A stretch of 64,000 nt of DNA, taken from positions 237,693-301,692 of the forward strand of contig QFOD01000006.1 in the NCBI GenBank assembly GCA_003241055.1, written 5' to 3'. The translations under genes and the position numbers were made by a program. Below the pieces are notes generated by a model, which saw only the letters and a list, made by a program, of their open reading frames with translations, was not told the DNA's origin and ran no database searches. This document shows, piece by piece, positions 8,418 to 17,165 of this stretch. The DNA comes from Roseateles depolymerans. Lineage in GTDB: Bacteria; Pseudomonadota; Gammaproteobacteria; Burkholderiales; Burkholderiaceae_C. Numbering within the stretch: position 1 is the first letter of the stretch; every line of letters starts with the position of its first letter.

Positions 8418-9584
8418 ATGAACCGCCGCCTGGCGCTGCTGGTGCTGGCCCAGGGCCTGTTCCTCACCAACAACATCTGCTTCATGGCCATCAACGGCCT
8501 GGTGGGCCTGGCGCTGGCGCCGCGGCCCTGGATGGCCACGCTGCCCATCTGCGCCTACGTGGCCGGCGGCGCGCTGATGGCCCGGCTGGTGGGCCGTCAC
8601 CAGCTGCGCTTCGGGCGCCGGCGCGGCTTCCAGATCGGCCTGCTGGTGGCGCTGGCCAGCTGCGTGATCGCCTTGTTCAGCGTGCTGCAGCACAGCTTCT
8701 GGGGCGTGGTGCTGGCCACGCTGGTGGCCGGTTACTACAACGCCAACGCGGCGCTGTACCGCTTCGCGGCCACCGAGCTGGTGGCGCCGGCCCAGCGCGA
8801 GCGGGCGATCTCCTGGGTGCTGGGCGGCGGCTGCCTGGGGGCGGTCATCGGTCCGGCGCTGGCCCGGCTCAGCCGCGACCTGCTGGTGACGCCCTTTGCC
8901 GGCGCCTACCTGCTGCTGATCGGCGTGGCGCTGCTGGGCCTGCTGCTGATTTCGCTGATCGACTTCCCCGCGCTGGCCCAGCCGCGCCCGGGCGAGGGCG
9001 GCCGCTCCAGCGCCGAGCTGGCGCGCCAGCCGGTGTTCCTGGTGGCGGTGGCCGCCAGCGCGCTGGGCTATGGCGTGATGAACCTGCTGATGGCGGCCAC
9101 GCCCATCGCGATGGGCCAGTGCGGCCTGCCCTTCGGCGACGCCGGCACGGTGCTGCAATGGCATGTGCTGGGCATGTTCGTGCCCAGCTTCTTCACCGGC
9201 GGCCTGATACGGCGCTTCGGTGTGCTGCGCGTGATGAGCGTGGGTGTGGCGCTCAACCTGGGCTGTGTGGCCTTCGCGCTGGCGGGGCAGGACTTCACCC
9301 ACTTCCTGGGCGCGCTGCTGCTGCTGGGCGTGGGCTGGAACTTCCTCTACATCGGCGGCACCACGCTGTTCACCCAGGCCTACCGCCCCGAGGAAAAGAC
9401 CCGCGCCCAGGGCCTGATGGACACCGGCGTCTACGCGACGATGACGCTGACCTCGTTCTCCTCCGGCGCGCTGGTGACCACCGGCGGCTGGCAGTGGATG
9501 AATCTCGCCAGCCTGCTGCCCATTGCGCTGTGTGCAGCGGCGCTGGCCGGCCTGGCCTGGGTTCAGCGGCCGGCGTCGCGCTGA
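8418..9584 (+). CDS. MFS transporter
   Basis: This is a 388-residue major facilitator superfamily permease with about twelve hydrophobic segments. A loop 2-3-like motif reads RFGRRRGFQIG, and a second basic loop is at GGLIRRFGVLRVMS. The start is the ATG at 8418; a GTG three bases earlier is possible. It is cotranscribed with rsmE (4-bp gap) and overlaps the convergent gene on the minus strand by 22 bp. The substrate cannot be told from the sequence. Confidence 0.85.
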   Translation: MNRRLALLVLAQGLFLTNNICFMAINGLVGLALAPRPWMATLPICAYVAGGALMARLVGRHQLRFGRRRGFQIGLLVALASCVIALFSVLQHSFWGVVLATLVAGYYNANAALYRFAATELVAPAQRERAISWVLGGGCLGAVIGPALARLSRDLLVTPFAGAYLLLIGVALLGLLLISLIDFPALAQPRPGEGGRSSAELARQPVFLVAVAASALGYGVMNLLMAATPIAMGQCGLPFGDAGTVLQWHVLGMFVPSFFTGGLIRRFGVLRVMSVGVALNLGCVAFALAGQDFTHFLGALLLLGVGWNFLYIGGTTLFTQAYRPEEKTRAQGLMDTGVYATMTLTSFSSGALVTTGGWQWMNLASLLPIALCAAALAGLAWVQRPASR

Positions 9585-10135
9585 AGGTACTCGCCGGCCA
9601 TCTGCTCGCCGATCAGGCCGGGGCGGATGCGGGCCAGCGCGTCCAGCTCGAACTCGCGCTGCGTGACGAACAGCGGCGAGCCGATGCGCAGGCCGACGAT
9701 GGAGGCATCCTCGCCCAGCTGCGGCAGCAGCGGGTAGACGCGCAGCCGCAGTACCAGGGTCTGCTGGTCGTCGGCGAACACTGTGGTCTCCACCAGCGTG
9801 CGGCAGCCCAACTCGTCGGCACGCTGCAGCAGCGCGAGGCCGGCGGTCTGCGGATCGATGACGAGCGCCGGCACCGTCATGGACTCGGCGCGCCGGCCGG
9901 CGGCCTCGAGCGCATGCGCCACCTGGCTGTTGAAGTCCTGGTTCAGCGCCTCCCAGTCGGGGGTGCCGGGGGCCGACTCGTTGCGGGCCTGGCCGAACAC
10001 GAGGTGGCAGGGCTGGCTCTGGGCCGTCGCAGGCGCGGCGGCGACCCCGAGCAGCGCGGACAGCAGCAGGGTCGTCCATCCCATCGCGCGGCGCAGGCCC
10101 CGGCCACGCCGGGTCAGGTCATGCCGACGGGTCAT
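9563..10135 (-). CDS. Secreted hypothetical protein
   Basis: The 190-residue product has a basic N-terminus and a hydrophobic signal segment (TTLLLSALLGVAAAPATAQ), so it is probably exported to the periplasm. The mature part is mixed alpha/beta with a conserved-looking core around LQRADELGCRTLVETTVFAD and LVLRLRVYPLLPQLG. I recognise no family. The annotated ATG at 10135 overlaps the end of rlmL by 17 bp; an ATG at 10084 would start directly at the signal peptide and is equally plausible. It lies immediately downstream of rlmL and is probably translated from the same message. Confidence 0.7.
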   Translation of the reverse strand: MTRRHDLTRRGRGLRRAMGWTTLLLSALLGVAAAPATAQSQPCHLVFGQARNESAPGTPDWEALNQDFNSQVAHALEAAGRRAESMTVPALVIDPQTAGLALLQRADELGCRTLVETTVFADDQQTLVLRLRVYPLLPQLGEDASIVGLRIGSPLFVTQREFELDALARIRPGLIGEQMAGEYLQRDAGR

Positions 10136-11414
10136 CCGTTGTGCTGTCGTCGGCTGGCTGGGCGCGGGCCGAGCCCTTGATCAGGTCGAAGCGGAACAGC
10201 CGGCACTCGATGGGGCCGTTCCACATGGGCACGCGGCGCGATTCCTTGAGCCGCATCCTGCCGGGCAGCTTCATGTCGGGGCTGAGCATCCAGGCGGTCC
10301 AGCCGGCCGGGTTCTCGGTGTACTGGCGCTTCCAGTGCGCGGCCAGCCGCGGGAAGAAGTCGTCCCCGCCGTCGCGCTGCTCGCTGCCGCCGGCATCCCT
10401 CGTCATAGCCGCCTTGCCCCGCACCTCGATGCGCTCGCCATAGGGCGGGTTCATCACGATGGCGCCGGGCAGGCCCTCGGGCAGCTGCGGCGCCGGGCGC
10501 TCCAGCGCGTCGCCGCCGTTGAACTGGATGTACTGCGCCACGCCGGCGCGCTCGGCGTTGCGGCGCGCGAAGTCCACCATGCGGAAGGCCACGTCGCTGG
10601 CGTAGATGGGCACGGCAGGCGGGTGGATGCGGGCGCGCGCGGCCTGGGTCATCTCGGCCCAGGCGGTCTTCATGGCGGGCGTGGCAAAGGGCAGCTGGCG
10701 CTCGAACGCGAAGCGGCGCTGCAGGCCGGGGGCCGAGTCGCAGGCGATCAGCGCGGCCTCGATGGGGATGGTGCCGGAGCCGCAGCAGGGGTCGTGCAGT
10801 GCGCCGCCCTGCTCGGGCGTGCCGCGCCAGCCGGCGGCGGCCAGCATTGCGGCCGCCAGCGTTTCCTTCAGCGGCGCATCGCCCTTGTCCACGCGCCAGC
10901 CGCGCTTGAACAACGGCTCGCCCGAGGTGTCCACGTAGAGCGCCGCGCGCTCGGGCCCGACGTGCAGCACGACCGGCAGGTCGGGCCGCTGCGTGTCCAC
11001 GCTGGGGCGCTCGCCCAGCTGTTCGCGCAACTGGTCGCAGATCGCGTCCTTGATGCGCAGCGCGGCGAAGTTCAGGCTCTTCAGCGGCGAGCGCTGGGCC
11101 GTGGTGTCGATGCGCAGCGTGTGCCTGGGGGTCAGCCAGTCGCGCCAGTCCACGCGGCGGGCCAGCGCATAGAGGTCATCCTCGTGCCGGTAGGGGCCTT
11201 CGATCAGCTCGACCAGCACGCGCTGAGCGAGCCGGCTCTCGAGGTTGATGCGCATCACGTCCTCGGCCGTGCCCAGCACGCCGCAACCACCGCGCAGGGC
11301 TTCGACCTTGCTGCGCACGCCGGGCGGCAGGAAACGCTTGAGTTCCTCCTCCAGCAGCGGCTCGACGCCGGCGGGGCAGGACACGAAGAGGGAAAGTTTG
11401 GGGGGCAGGCTCAC
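10119..11414 (-). CDS. rlmL: THUMP-domain 23S rRNA guanine methyltransferase, RlmL-type
   Basis: The 431-residue protein has an N-terminal ferredoxin-like plus THUMP domain (to about residue 165) and a Rossmann methyltransferase domain with the SAM loop DPCCGSGTIPIEAALI and the catalytic NPPYGERI motif. RlmL makes m2G2445 in 23S rRNA. This protein matches the stand-alone RlmL half; the RlmK half found in the E. coli fusion is absent, as in many betaproteobacteria. The last residues (RAQPADDSTTDD) are a poorly conserved tail. It starts 231 bp from a divergent secreted-protein gene. Confidence 0.88.
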   Translation of the reverse strand: MSLPPKLSLFVSCPAGVEPLLEEELKRFLPPGVRSKVEALRGGCGVLGTAEDVMRINLESRLAQRVLVELIEGPYRHEDDLYALARRVDWRDWLTPRHTLRIDTTAQRSPLKSLNFAALRIKDAICDQLREQLGERPSVDTQRPDLPVVLHVGPERAALYVDTSGEPLFKRGWRVDKGDAPLKETLAAAMLAAAGWRGTPEQGGALHDPCCGSGTIPIEAALIACDSAPGLQRRFAFERQLPFATPAMKTAWAEMTQAARARIHPPAVPIYASDVAFRMVDFARRNAERAGVAQYIQFNGGDALERPAPQLPEGLPGAIVMNPPYGERIEVRGKAAMTRDAGGSEQRDGGDDFFPRLAAHWKRQYTENPAGWTAWMLSPDMKLPGRMRLKESRRVPMWNGPIECRLFRFDLIKGSARAQPADDSTTDDPSA

Positions 11415-11645
11415 CCCCGCATTGTCGCCGGGGCGGCGCGCTGCTGCTCAGCCGCCGGAAGTGGCCGGCGGAGTTGGCGAGGCGCTGCCTGGCGCCCAAG
11501 CCATCGGACGCCTGCCGGTCCGGCGGCACGAGCCATGTCGATCCGTCCCGTGAGTGCACCTTTTTAATGGGTTAGGGTTTTGGGGGGCATCAAGGCGTCG
11601 TACCCCATTAGGATGGCTGTCTCTAATAACTCAGGGAGTGATTGC

Positions 11646-12140
11646 ATGTTCCATCGTTTTGCTGGCCTGCTGGTCGCTTTGCTCGTTTGCCATGGCGCCG
11701 CGCTGGCTCAGCAGAGCTCGCCGCTGGCACCCGTGCCGGCGGACCGCACCATCCGCGGGCTGGGCGAGAGCTTTCCCGCGGCTCGCAACATCAGCCTGAG
11801 CGCGGATTTCGCGGTGTACCGCTTCACCAAGGACGGCCTGGACTATCTGCAGGTCAACCGGCTGGACGGGACGGTGCTGACGGTGCTTGCCCTGGCGACC
11901 AAGGACGCGCTCGTCCTGCCGATCGGTACGTTGCCGGCGGCCAGGGTGGCGGTGGTCGGCAGGTCGTCGCCAGCGGCCCGGGAGGCGACGGCAGGCGCCA
12001 CCGCGGCCGGTTCCTGCCCTTGTGGTTCACAGGTGGTTTACGACGGACCGGATGCCACCATCGTCGTGGTGACGGACTCGAACGGCCAGATCGTGCAGGT
12101 GGTCGTGATCAACAAGAAGAACCAGAACGTGCCTCAGTGA
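11646..12140 (+). CDS. Small secreted hypothetical protein
   Basis: I chose the ATG at 11646, which follows an AGGGAG site and gives a clean Sec signal peptide (FAGLLVALLVCHGAALAQ). The mature protein is about 140 residues. Two cysteines lie close together (SCPCGSQ). The C-terminus is beta-rich (IVVVTDSNGQIVQVVVINK). I recognise no family. The upstream 230 bp carry the only AT-richer promoter-like stretch here (around 11560-11640). It is a monocistronic gene between two minus-strand operons. Confidence 0.7.
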   Translation: MFHRFAGLLVALLVCHGAALAQQSSPLAPVPADRTIRGLGESFPAARNISLSADFAVYRFTKDGLDYLQVNRLDGTVLTVLALATKDALVLPIGTLPAARVAVVGRSSPAAREATAGATAAGSCPCGSQVVYDGPDATIVVVTDSNGQIVQVVVINKKNQNVPQ

Positions 12141-12177
12141 TGCGGCCAGGGGCCGCCGACACGGTGTGCCGGCGGTC

Positions 12178-12672
12178 TCAGCGGACGCGTGTCACGCGCG
12201 CCTGGAACGGCACGCCTTCGACCTCAAGGTAGAAGCTGCCCAGCAGCCCTCGCCGCACGAACGCCCGCGGGGCCTGGAGATCGTAGGTGGCGCTGCTGTC
12301 GTCCGCGATGCGCCAGATCTGGCCGTTCTCCAGCTCCAGCCGGCTGCCCGCGTCCCAGCCGGTGAAGTGGCCGCGCACCCGGCTCTCGATCTGCTTGAGT
12401 TCGGCGGGCGCATCGGCCGGGGGCTTGATGCGCTCCTGCCCGAAACTCGCCACGGGATCCGCTGGCGGCTTGGCGACGACGGCGGGCGCTGCCACCGTCG
12501 CCGTGCCGGCAGGCGCTGCCCCGAGCTGCAGGGCGTCATAGCAGCCGAGTCGACGCGCAGGTTCGGTCAGCTGGCGGCAGGCTTTGAGCTCGTCTTCCAG
12601 GCCGGCGGCCCGGGCGCCGTGGGTGCCCAGCAGGGCAAGGGCGATCAGGGCCAGGGGGGGGAACTTCTTCAT
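12178..12672 (-). CDS. Small secreted hypothetical protein downstream of rpoN
   Basis: The ATG at 12672 is preceded by a GGAG site and gives a 164-residue protein with a signal peptide (KKFPPLALIALALLGTHGARA). The mature N-terminus has the paired-cysteine pattern CRQLTEPARRLGCYDAL, common in small periplasmic proteins. The C-terminal half is a beta-rich domain (LENGQIWRIADDSS, LGSFYLEVEGVPFQARVTRV). It starts 11 bp after rpoN on the same strand. In many proteobacteria the gene after rpoN is the hibernation factor hpf, so this is a different arrangement. Function unknown. Confidence 0.75.
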   Translation of the reverse strand: MKKFPPLALIALALLGTHGARAAGLEDELKACRQLTEPARRLGCYDALQLGAAPAGTATVAAPAVVAKPPADPVASFGQERIKPPADAPAELKQIESRVRGHFTGWDAGSRLELENGQIWRIADDSSATYDLQAPRAFVRRGLLGSFYLEVEGVPFQARVTRVR

Positions 12673-12683
12673 GGACTCTGCTC

Positions 12684-14201
12684 CTACAGCGCCTTGCGCA
12701 GATTGGCCGGCGCGATCTTCATCGCCTCGCGGTACTTGGCCACCGTGCGGCGCGCGCACTGGATGCCCTGTTCCTCCAGCATCGCCGCGATGGCGCTGTC
12801 GGACAGCGGCTTCTTCACGTCCTCGGCCGCAACGAACTGCTTGATCAGCGCGCGCACGGCCGTGCTGGAGGCCTCGCCGCCGGCCTCGGTGTTCAGGCCC
12901 GAACCGAAGAAGTACTTCAGCTCGAAGGTGCCCCAGGGCGTGGCCATGTACTTGGCCGTGGTCACGCGCGAGATGGTGGACTCGTGCAGGCTCAGCTCGT
13001 CGGCAATCTCGCGCAGCACCAGCGGCTTCATCGCCAGCTCGCCGTGCTGGAAGAAGCCGCGCTGGCGCTCCACGATGGCCTGGCTGACGCGCAGGATGGT
13101 GTCGAAGCGCTGCTGGATGTTCTTGATGAACCAGCGGGCTTCCTGCAGCTGGCCACCCAGCGGCGAGTTGCTGATGCCGCCGCGCGTGGCGCGCAGCGCA
13201 TTGGCGTAGAGCTCGTTGATGCGCAGCTTGGGCGCGACCTCGGGGTTGAGCATCACGCGGAAGTCGCGGCCGGCCTTGCGCACGATCACGTCCGGCACGA
13301 TGGCCGCGGCGGCGGGGCCGGCGAACTGGCGGCCGGGCTTGGGCTCGAGCCGGGTGATCAGCGCCTGGGCCTCGCGCAGCAGGGTCTCATCGGCGCCGGT
13401 TTCCAGCATCAGCCGGCGCATGTCGCGCTTGGCCAGCAGTTCCAGGTGTTGCTGGCAGATCTGGATCGCCACGGCCCGGGCGCGGTTGGCGGGCTGCATG
13501 CGCAGTTGCAGCACCAGACATTCGGACAGGCCGCGCGCGCCGATGCCGGCGGGGTCCAGGCTCTGCAGCAGGGCCAGCGCAATGCGCAGCAGCTCCAGCA
13601 GCTCCTCGCGGTCCTCGGCGCTGGCGTCGGAGCCGGCCAGGGCCGCGGCAAGTTCGTCCAGCGGGTCGGCGAGGTAGCCGTCCTCGTCGAGCGACTCGAT
13701 CAGCACCTGCAACGCGGCGCGGTCCTCGGTCGACAGCGTCAGGCCGGCGAGCTGCTGGGCCAGGTGCTCGGCCAGCGAAATGCCGGCGGATTCCTGGTTC
13801 TCGCGCTCGCCGTCCTCATCGGAGCCGCTGCCGGCGTGGCTCGGCAGCTCGCGGATGCCGTCGAAGTCGTCGCCTTCGGTGCCGTTGGCCCAGTCCTCGC
13901 GCTCGGTGCCGCCGAAGTCGTCGCCGCTCAGTTCGGGAGCGGCTTCGCCCTCAGCGCTGCCGCCGTCGCCGCCAGCCTCGCCGCTTTCGGCGGAGGCGCG
14001 CTCGACCGGCGCGTTGGCGGCCGGCTCGGGCTCCGGCCCGCTGTAGTCCTCGTCGGCCTCCAGCAGCGGGTTGCTGGCCAGCATCTGCTCGACTTCCTGG
14101 TGCAGCTCCAGCGTGGAGAGCTGCAACAGGCGGATGGACTGCTGCAGCTGGGGCGTCAGCGCAAGGTGCTGACTGAGGCGGACCTGCAGGGTCTGTTTCA
14201 T
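12684..14201 (-). CDS. rpoN: RNA polymerase sigma-54 factor
   Basis: This is sigma-54, 505 residues. Region I is the glutamine/leucine-rich N-terminus (LALTPQLQQSIRLLQLS), which holds polymerase silent until an AAA+ activator acts. Region II (about 50-115) is acidic. Region III contains the core-binding and HTH segments (EIADELSLHESTISRVT). The C-terminus carries the RpoN box ARRTVAKYRE, which reads the -24 element. All hallmark parts are intact. A -24/-12 promoter and an AcoR-like activator are present elsewhere in this window (48.3-48.6 kb). It lies in the usual order lptA-lptB-rpoN. Confidence 0.97.
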   Translation of the reverse strand: MKQTLQVRLSQHLALTPQLQQSIRLLQLSTLELHQEVEQMLASNPLLEADEDYSGPEPEPAANAPVERASAESGEAGGDGGSAEGEAAPELSGDDFGGTEREDWANGTEGDDFDGIRELPSHAGSGSDEDGERENQESAGISLAEHLAQQLAGLTLSTEDRAALQVLIESLDEDGYLADPLDELAAALAGSDASAEDREELLELLRIALALLQSLDPAGIGARGLSECLVLQLRMQPANRARAVAIQICQQHLELLAKRDMRRLMLETGADETLLREAQALITRLEPKPGRQFAGPAAAAIVPDVIVRKAGRDFRVMLNPEVAPKLRINELYANALRATRGGISNSPLGGQLQEARWFIKNIQQRFDTILRVSQAIVERQRGFFQHGELAMKPLVLREIADELSLHESTISRVTTAKYMATPWGTFELKYFFGSGLNTEAGGEASSTAVRALIKQFVAAEDVKKPLSDSAIAAMLEEQGIQCARRTVAKYREAMKIAPANLRKAL

Positions 14202-14277
14202 GCCGACCCGTCGGCGACGATGGGGATGCCTTCAGGGCCGAGCGCCGGGCCGCCCCAAGCCGGCCCACTGGCGATGT

Positions 14278-14300
14278 GCTTGCGGCTTGATGCCGCAAGC
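14278..14300. repeat. 9-bp perfect inverted repeat between lptB and rpoN
   Basis: GCTTGCGGC and GCCGCAAGC flank a 5-base loop inside the 175-bp gap between lptB and rpoN. There is no T-run, so it is not a standard terminator. The surrounding gap (14202-14376) has no open frame of its own and looks like a dispersed intergenic element with a second GC-rich arm pair (CCCTCGGGGG). Confidence 0.6.
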
Positions 14301-14376
14301 GTCGCCGTCCCCTCGGGGGACCGACCAGACTCGCTCGCGTTCAGCGACGCGAGGATGGGCGAGGGGCTGAGCATGC

Positions 14377-15162
14377 TCACATCCTGAAGTGCTCGCCGAG
14401 GTAGACCTTGCGCACGTCGGCGTTCGCAACGATCTCGTCCGGCGTGCCTTCAGCCAGCACCGCCCCCTCGCTGATGATGTAGGCGCGGTCGCAGATGCCC
14501 AGCGTCTCGCGGACGTTGTGATCGGTGATCAGCACGCCGATGCCGCGGCTCTTCAGGAAGCCGATGATGCGCTGGATCTCCAGCACCGCGATCGGGTCCA
14601 CGCCGGCAAAGGGTTCGTCCAGCAGGATGAAGCGCGGCTGGGTGGCCAGCGCGCGGGCGATCTCCACGCGGCGGCGTTCGCCGCCCGACAGCGCAGGCGC
14701 CGGGCTGTCGCGCAGGCCGTCGATGGACAGGTCGCGCAGCAGGCCGTCCAGCAGTTCGTCGATGCGGGCCTTGGCCAGCGGCCTGCCGCGCTCGTCCTGC
14801 TGCAGCTCCAGCACCGCACGGATGTTCTGCTCGACGGTCAGCTTGCGGAAGATGGAGGCTTCCTGGGGCAGGTAGGACAGGCCCAGCCGCGCGCGGGCAT
14901 GGATGGGCAGGCGCTGCACCTCGTTGCCGTCGATGCTGATGGTGCCGGCATCGGAGCGCACCAGGCCCACGATCATGTAGAAGCTGGTGGTCTTGCCGGC
15001 GCCGTTGGGGCCCAAGAGGCCGACGACCTCGCCGCAGTCCACGCGCACATGCACGTCCTTCACGACGCGGCGCACGCCGTAGGTCTTGGCCAGGCCCTGG
15101 GCTTCCAGGCGGCTGCCGCAGGCCAGGGCTTCGCGGCTGGTCTCGGGGAGCGCGGCCGTCAT
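14377..15162 (-). CDS. lptB: LPS export ABC transporter ATPase
   Basis: LptB is the cytoplasmic ATPase of the LptB2FGC complex that extracts lipopolysaccharide from the inner membrane. The 261-residue protein has Walker A (GPNGAGKTTSFYMIVG), the ABC signature LSGGERRRVEIARAL, Walker B ILLDEPFAGVDP and the switch histidine ITDHNVRETL. The ATG at 15162 overlaps the lptA TGA (TGATG), showing translational coupling. A GTG one codon upstream is an alternative. Confidence 0.96.
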   Translation of the reverse strand: MTAALPETSREALACGSRLEAQGLAKTYGVRRVVKDVHVRVDCGEVVGLLGPNGAGKTTSFYMIVGLVRSDAGTISIDGNEVQRLPIHARARLGLSYLPQEASIFRKLTVEQNIRAVLELQQDERGRPLAKARIDELLDGLLRDLSIDGLRDSPAPALSGGERRRVEIARALATQPRFILLDEPFAGVDPIAVLEIQRIIGFLKSRGIGVLITDHNVRETLGICDRAYIISEGAVLAEGTPDEIVANADVRKVYLGEHFRM

Positions 15163-15776
15163 CACGAAGGCTTGCGCGGGGTCAGCGTGGTGGACGGCTG
15201 CAGCGGCAGCGCGGCCGGTGGCGCGGAGGCTGCTGCATCGGGCGGCAGGGCCCGCGGCATCATCACGATACGGGTGCGGCCGTTCGGGTTGGGCGACGCA
15301 TGGCCCCCCTCCAGCGTGAAGATCTCGGTGCGGCTGTCGTAGACGATGACCGCGCCGGTCACCTCGTCGGCCACGGCGGCACCGCGGGTGCGCCGCACCG
15401 TCGCGTTGCCGATGAAGCGTACGGTTTCGGTCTTGGTGTCGTATTCGAGCTGGTCGGCCACGCCCTCGATGGCCTCGCCGGGCGTGTCGCGGGCCTGGCG
15501 GAAGCTGACCGGCTGGCCGGCCTTGCCGCTGGCGTAGGCCTGGGCGAAGCCGTCGCGGGTTTCGCGCACGTCCACCTTCTCGGCGCGCAGCAGCAGCGTG
15601 CCCTTGGTGATGACGACATCGCCGATCAGCTCGGTCCGCTGGTTGACGGCGTCGACCACGCCGCGCTGATTCGACGTGAAGACCATGGGCTTGAGGCGGT
15701 CGCCCTTTTCGGCGTGCGCCGGCAGGGTCTGCACGGCGAGCGCGGCGGCGATCAGGAGTAGGAGACGCTTAGGCAT
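15162..15776 (-). CDS. lptA: LPS transport periplasmic protein
   Basis: LptA bridges the periplasm and carries lipopolysaccharide between LptC and LptD. The ATG at 15776 gives 204 residues with a signal peptide (KRLLLLIAAALAVQTLPAHA) and an OstA-like beta-jellyroll (GVVDAVNQRTELIGDVVITKG, LEYDTKTETVRFIGNATVRR). The C-terminal 40 residues are proline/alanine-rich. It is coupled to lptB. lptC and kdsC, which usually precede it, are not in this block; dsbA lies upstream instead. Confidence 0.93.
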   Translation of the reverse strand: MPKRLLLLIAAALAVQTLPAHAEKGDRLKPMVFTSNQRGVVDAVNQRTELIGDVVITKGTLLLRAEKVDVRETRDGFAQAYASGKAGQPVSFRQARDTPGEAIEGVADQLEYDTKTETVRFIGNATVRRTRGAAVADEVTGAVIVYDSRTEIFTLEGGHASPNPNGRTRIVMMPRALPPDAAASAPPAALPLQPSTTLTPRKPS

Positions 15777-15820
15777 GGCGGCACGGAAGTTGCAAGCCAT
15801 TCTAGGCCGCCGAGGCGGCT

Positions 15821-16471
15821 TCAGGCCTGCCCGCGCACCAACTTGATCAGGTGGTCGGCCACCGCCAGCATCTGCTGCCCGCTGACCAGCTCGCTCTGGC
15901 CGGGGTTGCCGCCCTGTCCGAGCGTGGTGCGAAAGCGCCCGCCGACGACCAGGGCAGGCACGCCGTCCACGCCGCACAGCTCGGCCAGCTTGCTGCCCTG
16001 GGCGAGCTTGCCCTGCACGCCGAAGGAGTTGAAGGCCTGGCGGAAGCGCGCCGGGTCGACGCCCAGGCGTTGCACCAGCGCCACGATGCCGGCCTCGTCA
16101 TTGGCCTCCACGCCCTGGCGATGGATGGCGTTGAAGATGCCGGTATGCACCGTGGGGCTCATCGCGCCCATGGCTTCCAGCGCATAGAACATGCGTTGGT
16201 GCAGCTTCAGCAGGGCCTGCTGGCCCACCGGCACCCGACGCAGGCTGACATCGGCGGGCTGCTGGTGCGCCCAGGCCTCCAGCAGCGGGTCGAATGCGAA
16301 GCAGTGCGGGCAGCGGTAGAAGAAGAACTCGATGACCTCGACCTTGCCCGCCGTGACCGGCAGGGGCTGGCCCAGGCGCGAGTATTGCCGGCCCTCGGCG
16401 GGCGCGGCCTGCGCCGCCTCCCAGCCCGTCAGGCCCCCCAATGCCAGCAGGCCGAGGTCACGTCGCTTCAT
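15821..16471 (-). CDS. Thiol:disulfide interchange protein, DsbA-type (copy 2)
   Basis: A 216-residue periplasmic thioredoxin-fold oxidase. Residues 1-22 form a signal peptide with an RR pair. The active site is CPHC (Cys54, Cys57) in FFFYRCPHCFAF, followed by the helical insertion of DsbA and the cis-proline loop VDGVPALVVGG. It lies 4 bp downstream of a second dsbA with about the same length and layout, and 44 bp upstream of lptA. The two proteins are clearly paralogous (shared GRQY, KxxVIEFF, CPHC and QQPADV segments). Substrate division between them is unknown. Confidence 0.92.
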   Translation of the reverse strand: MKRRDLGLLALGGLTGWEAAQAAPAEGRQYSRLGQPLPVTAGKVEVIEFFFYRCPHCFAFDPLLEAWAHQQPADVSLRRVPVGQQALLKLHQRMFYALEAMGAMSPTVHTGIFNAIHRQGVEANDEAGIVALVQRLGVDPARFRQAFNSFGVQGKLAQGSKLAELCGVDGVPALVVGGRFRTTLGQGGNPGQSELVSGQQMLAVADHLIKLVRGQA

Positions 16472-16475
16472 GGGC

Positions 16476-17129
16476 TCAGGCCTTGGTGCGGGCGCGGTTG
16501 ACGAGGAAGTCCATCACGGCGACCGCACGACGCCCCAGTTCATCCTCGGCCATGCGCTGGCCACCGCCGACCTGGCCGGGCGAGGTCAGGAAACGGCCGC
16601 CGACGGCCACCATGGGCACGCCGTCGATGCGATAGGCCTCCTGCATCTTCTCGGCCTGGGTGCACTTGTTCTGCACGCCGAAGGAGTTGTAGGCCTCGGT
16701 GTACTTGGCGCCGTCGATGCCGATGCTGGACAGGAACTGGGCCTGGCTCTTCACATCGTCCAGTCCCATGCCGCGCTGGTGGATGGCCGCGAAGATGGCG
16801 GGCCGGGCCGCGGCCTCCTTGCCCAGCGCCTCCAGCGCGAAGAACATGCGCTGGTGGATCTTGACGTTGGCGCGGAAGGCCACGTGCACCTTGCGGAAGG
16901 CCACATCGGCGGGCTGCTGCTTGGCCCAGCCTTCGATGATGGGCTCGAAGGCGTAGCAGTGCGGGCAGCCGTACCAGAAGAACTCGATGACGTCGATCTT
17001 GCCCGGCGTGGTGGGCTGGGGCTGCGAGAGAGCCAGGTATTGCCGCCCCTCGACCGGGCCGCCCTGCGCGAGGGCTGCGCCAGCAAACGGCGTGGTGGCG
17101 ATCAGGGCGGAGAAATCACGGCGCTTCAT
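16476..17129 (-). CDS. dsbA: Thiol:disulfide interchange protein DsbA (copy 1)
   Basis: A 217-residue DsbA with a signal peptide (to about AAALAQG), the CPHC active site (Cys55, Cys58) in FFWYGCPHCYAF, and the cis-proline loop IDGVPMVAVGG. It inserts disulfide bonds into periplasmic proteins and is reoxidised by DsbB, which is not in this window. The mature part has one extra cysteine (NKCTQAEKM). I call this the primary copy because its active-site dipeptide environment is closest to the betaproteobacterial norm; that choice is inference. It is followed by its paralogue 4 bp downstream. Confidence 0.93.
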   Translation of the reverse strand: MKRRDFSALIATTPFAGAALAQGGPVEGRQYLALSQPQPTTPGKIDVIEFFWYGCPHCYAFEPIIEGWAKQQPADVAFRKVHVAFRANVKIHQRMFFALEALGKEAAARPAIFAAIHQRGMGLDDVKSQAQFLSSIGIDGAKYTEAYNSFGVQNKCTQAEKMQEAYRIDGVPMVAVGGRFLTSPGQVGGGQRMAEDELGRRAVAVMDFLVNRARTKA

Positions 17130-17165
17130 GGTGACGGCAGATCCTAGAGTCGAAGGGTGGTGAGG

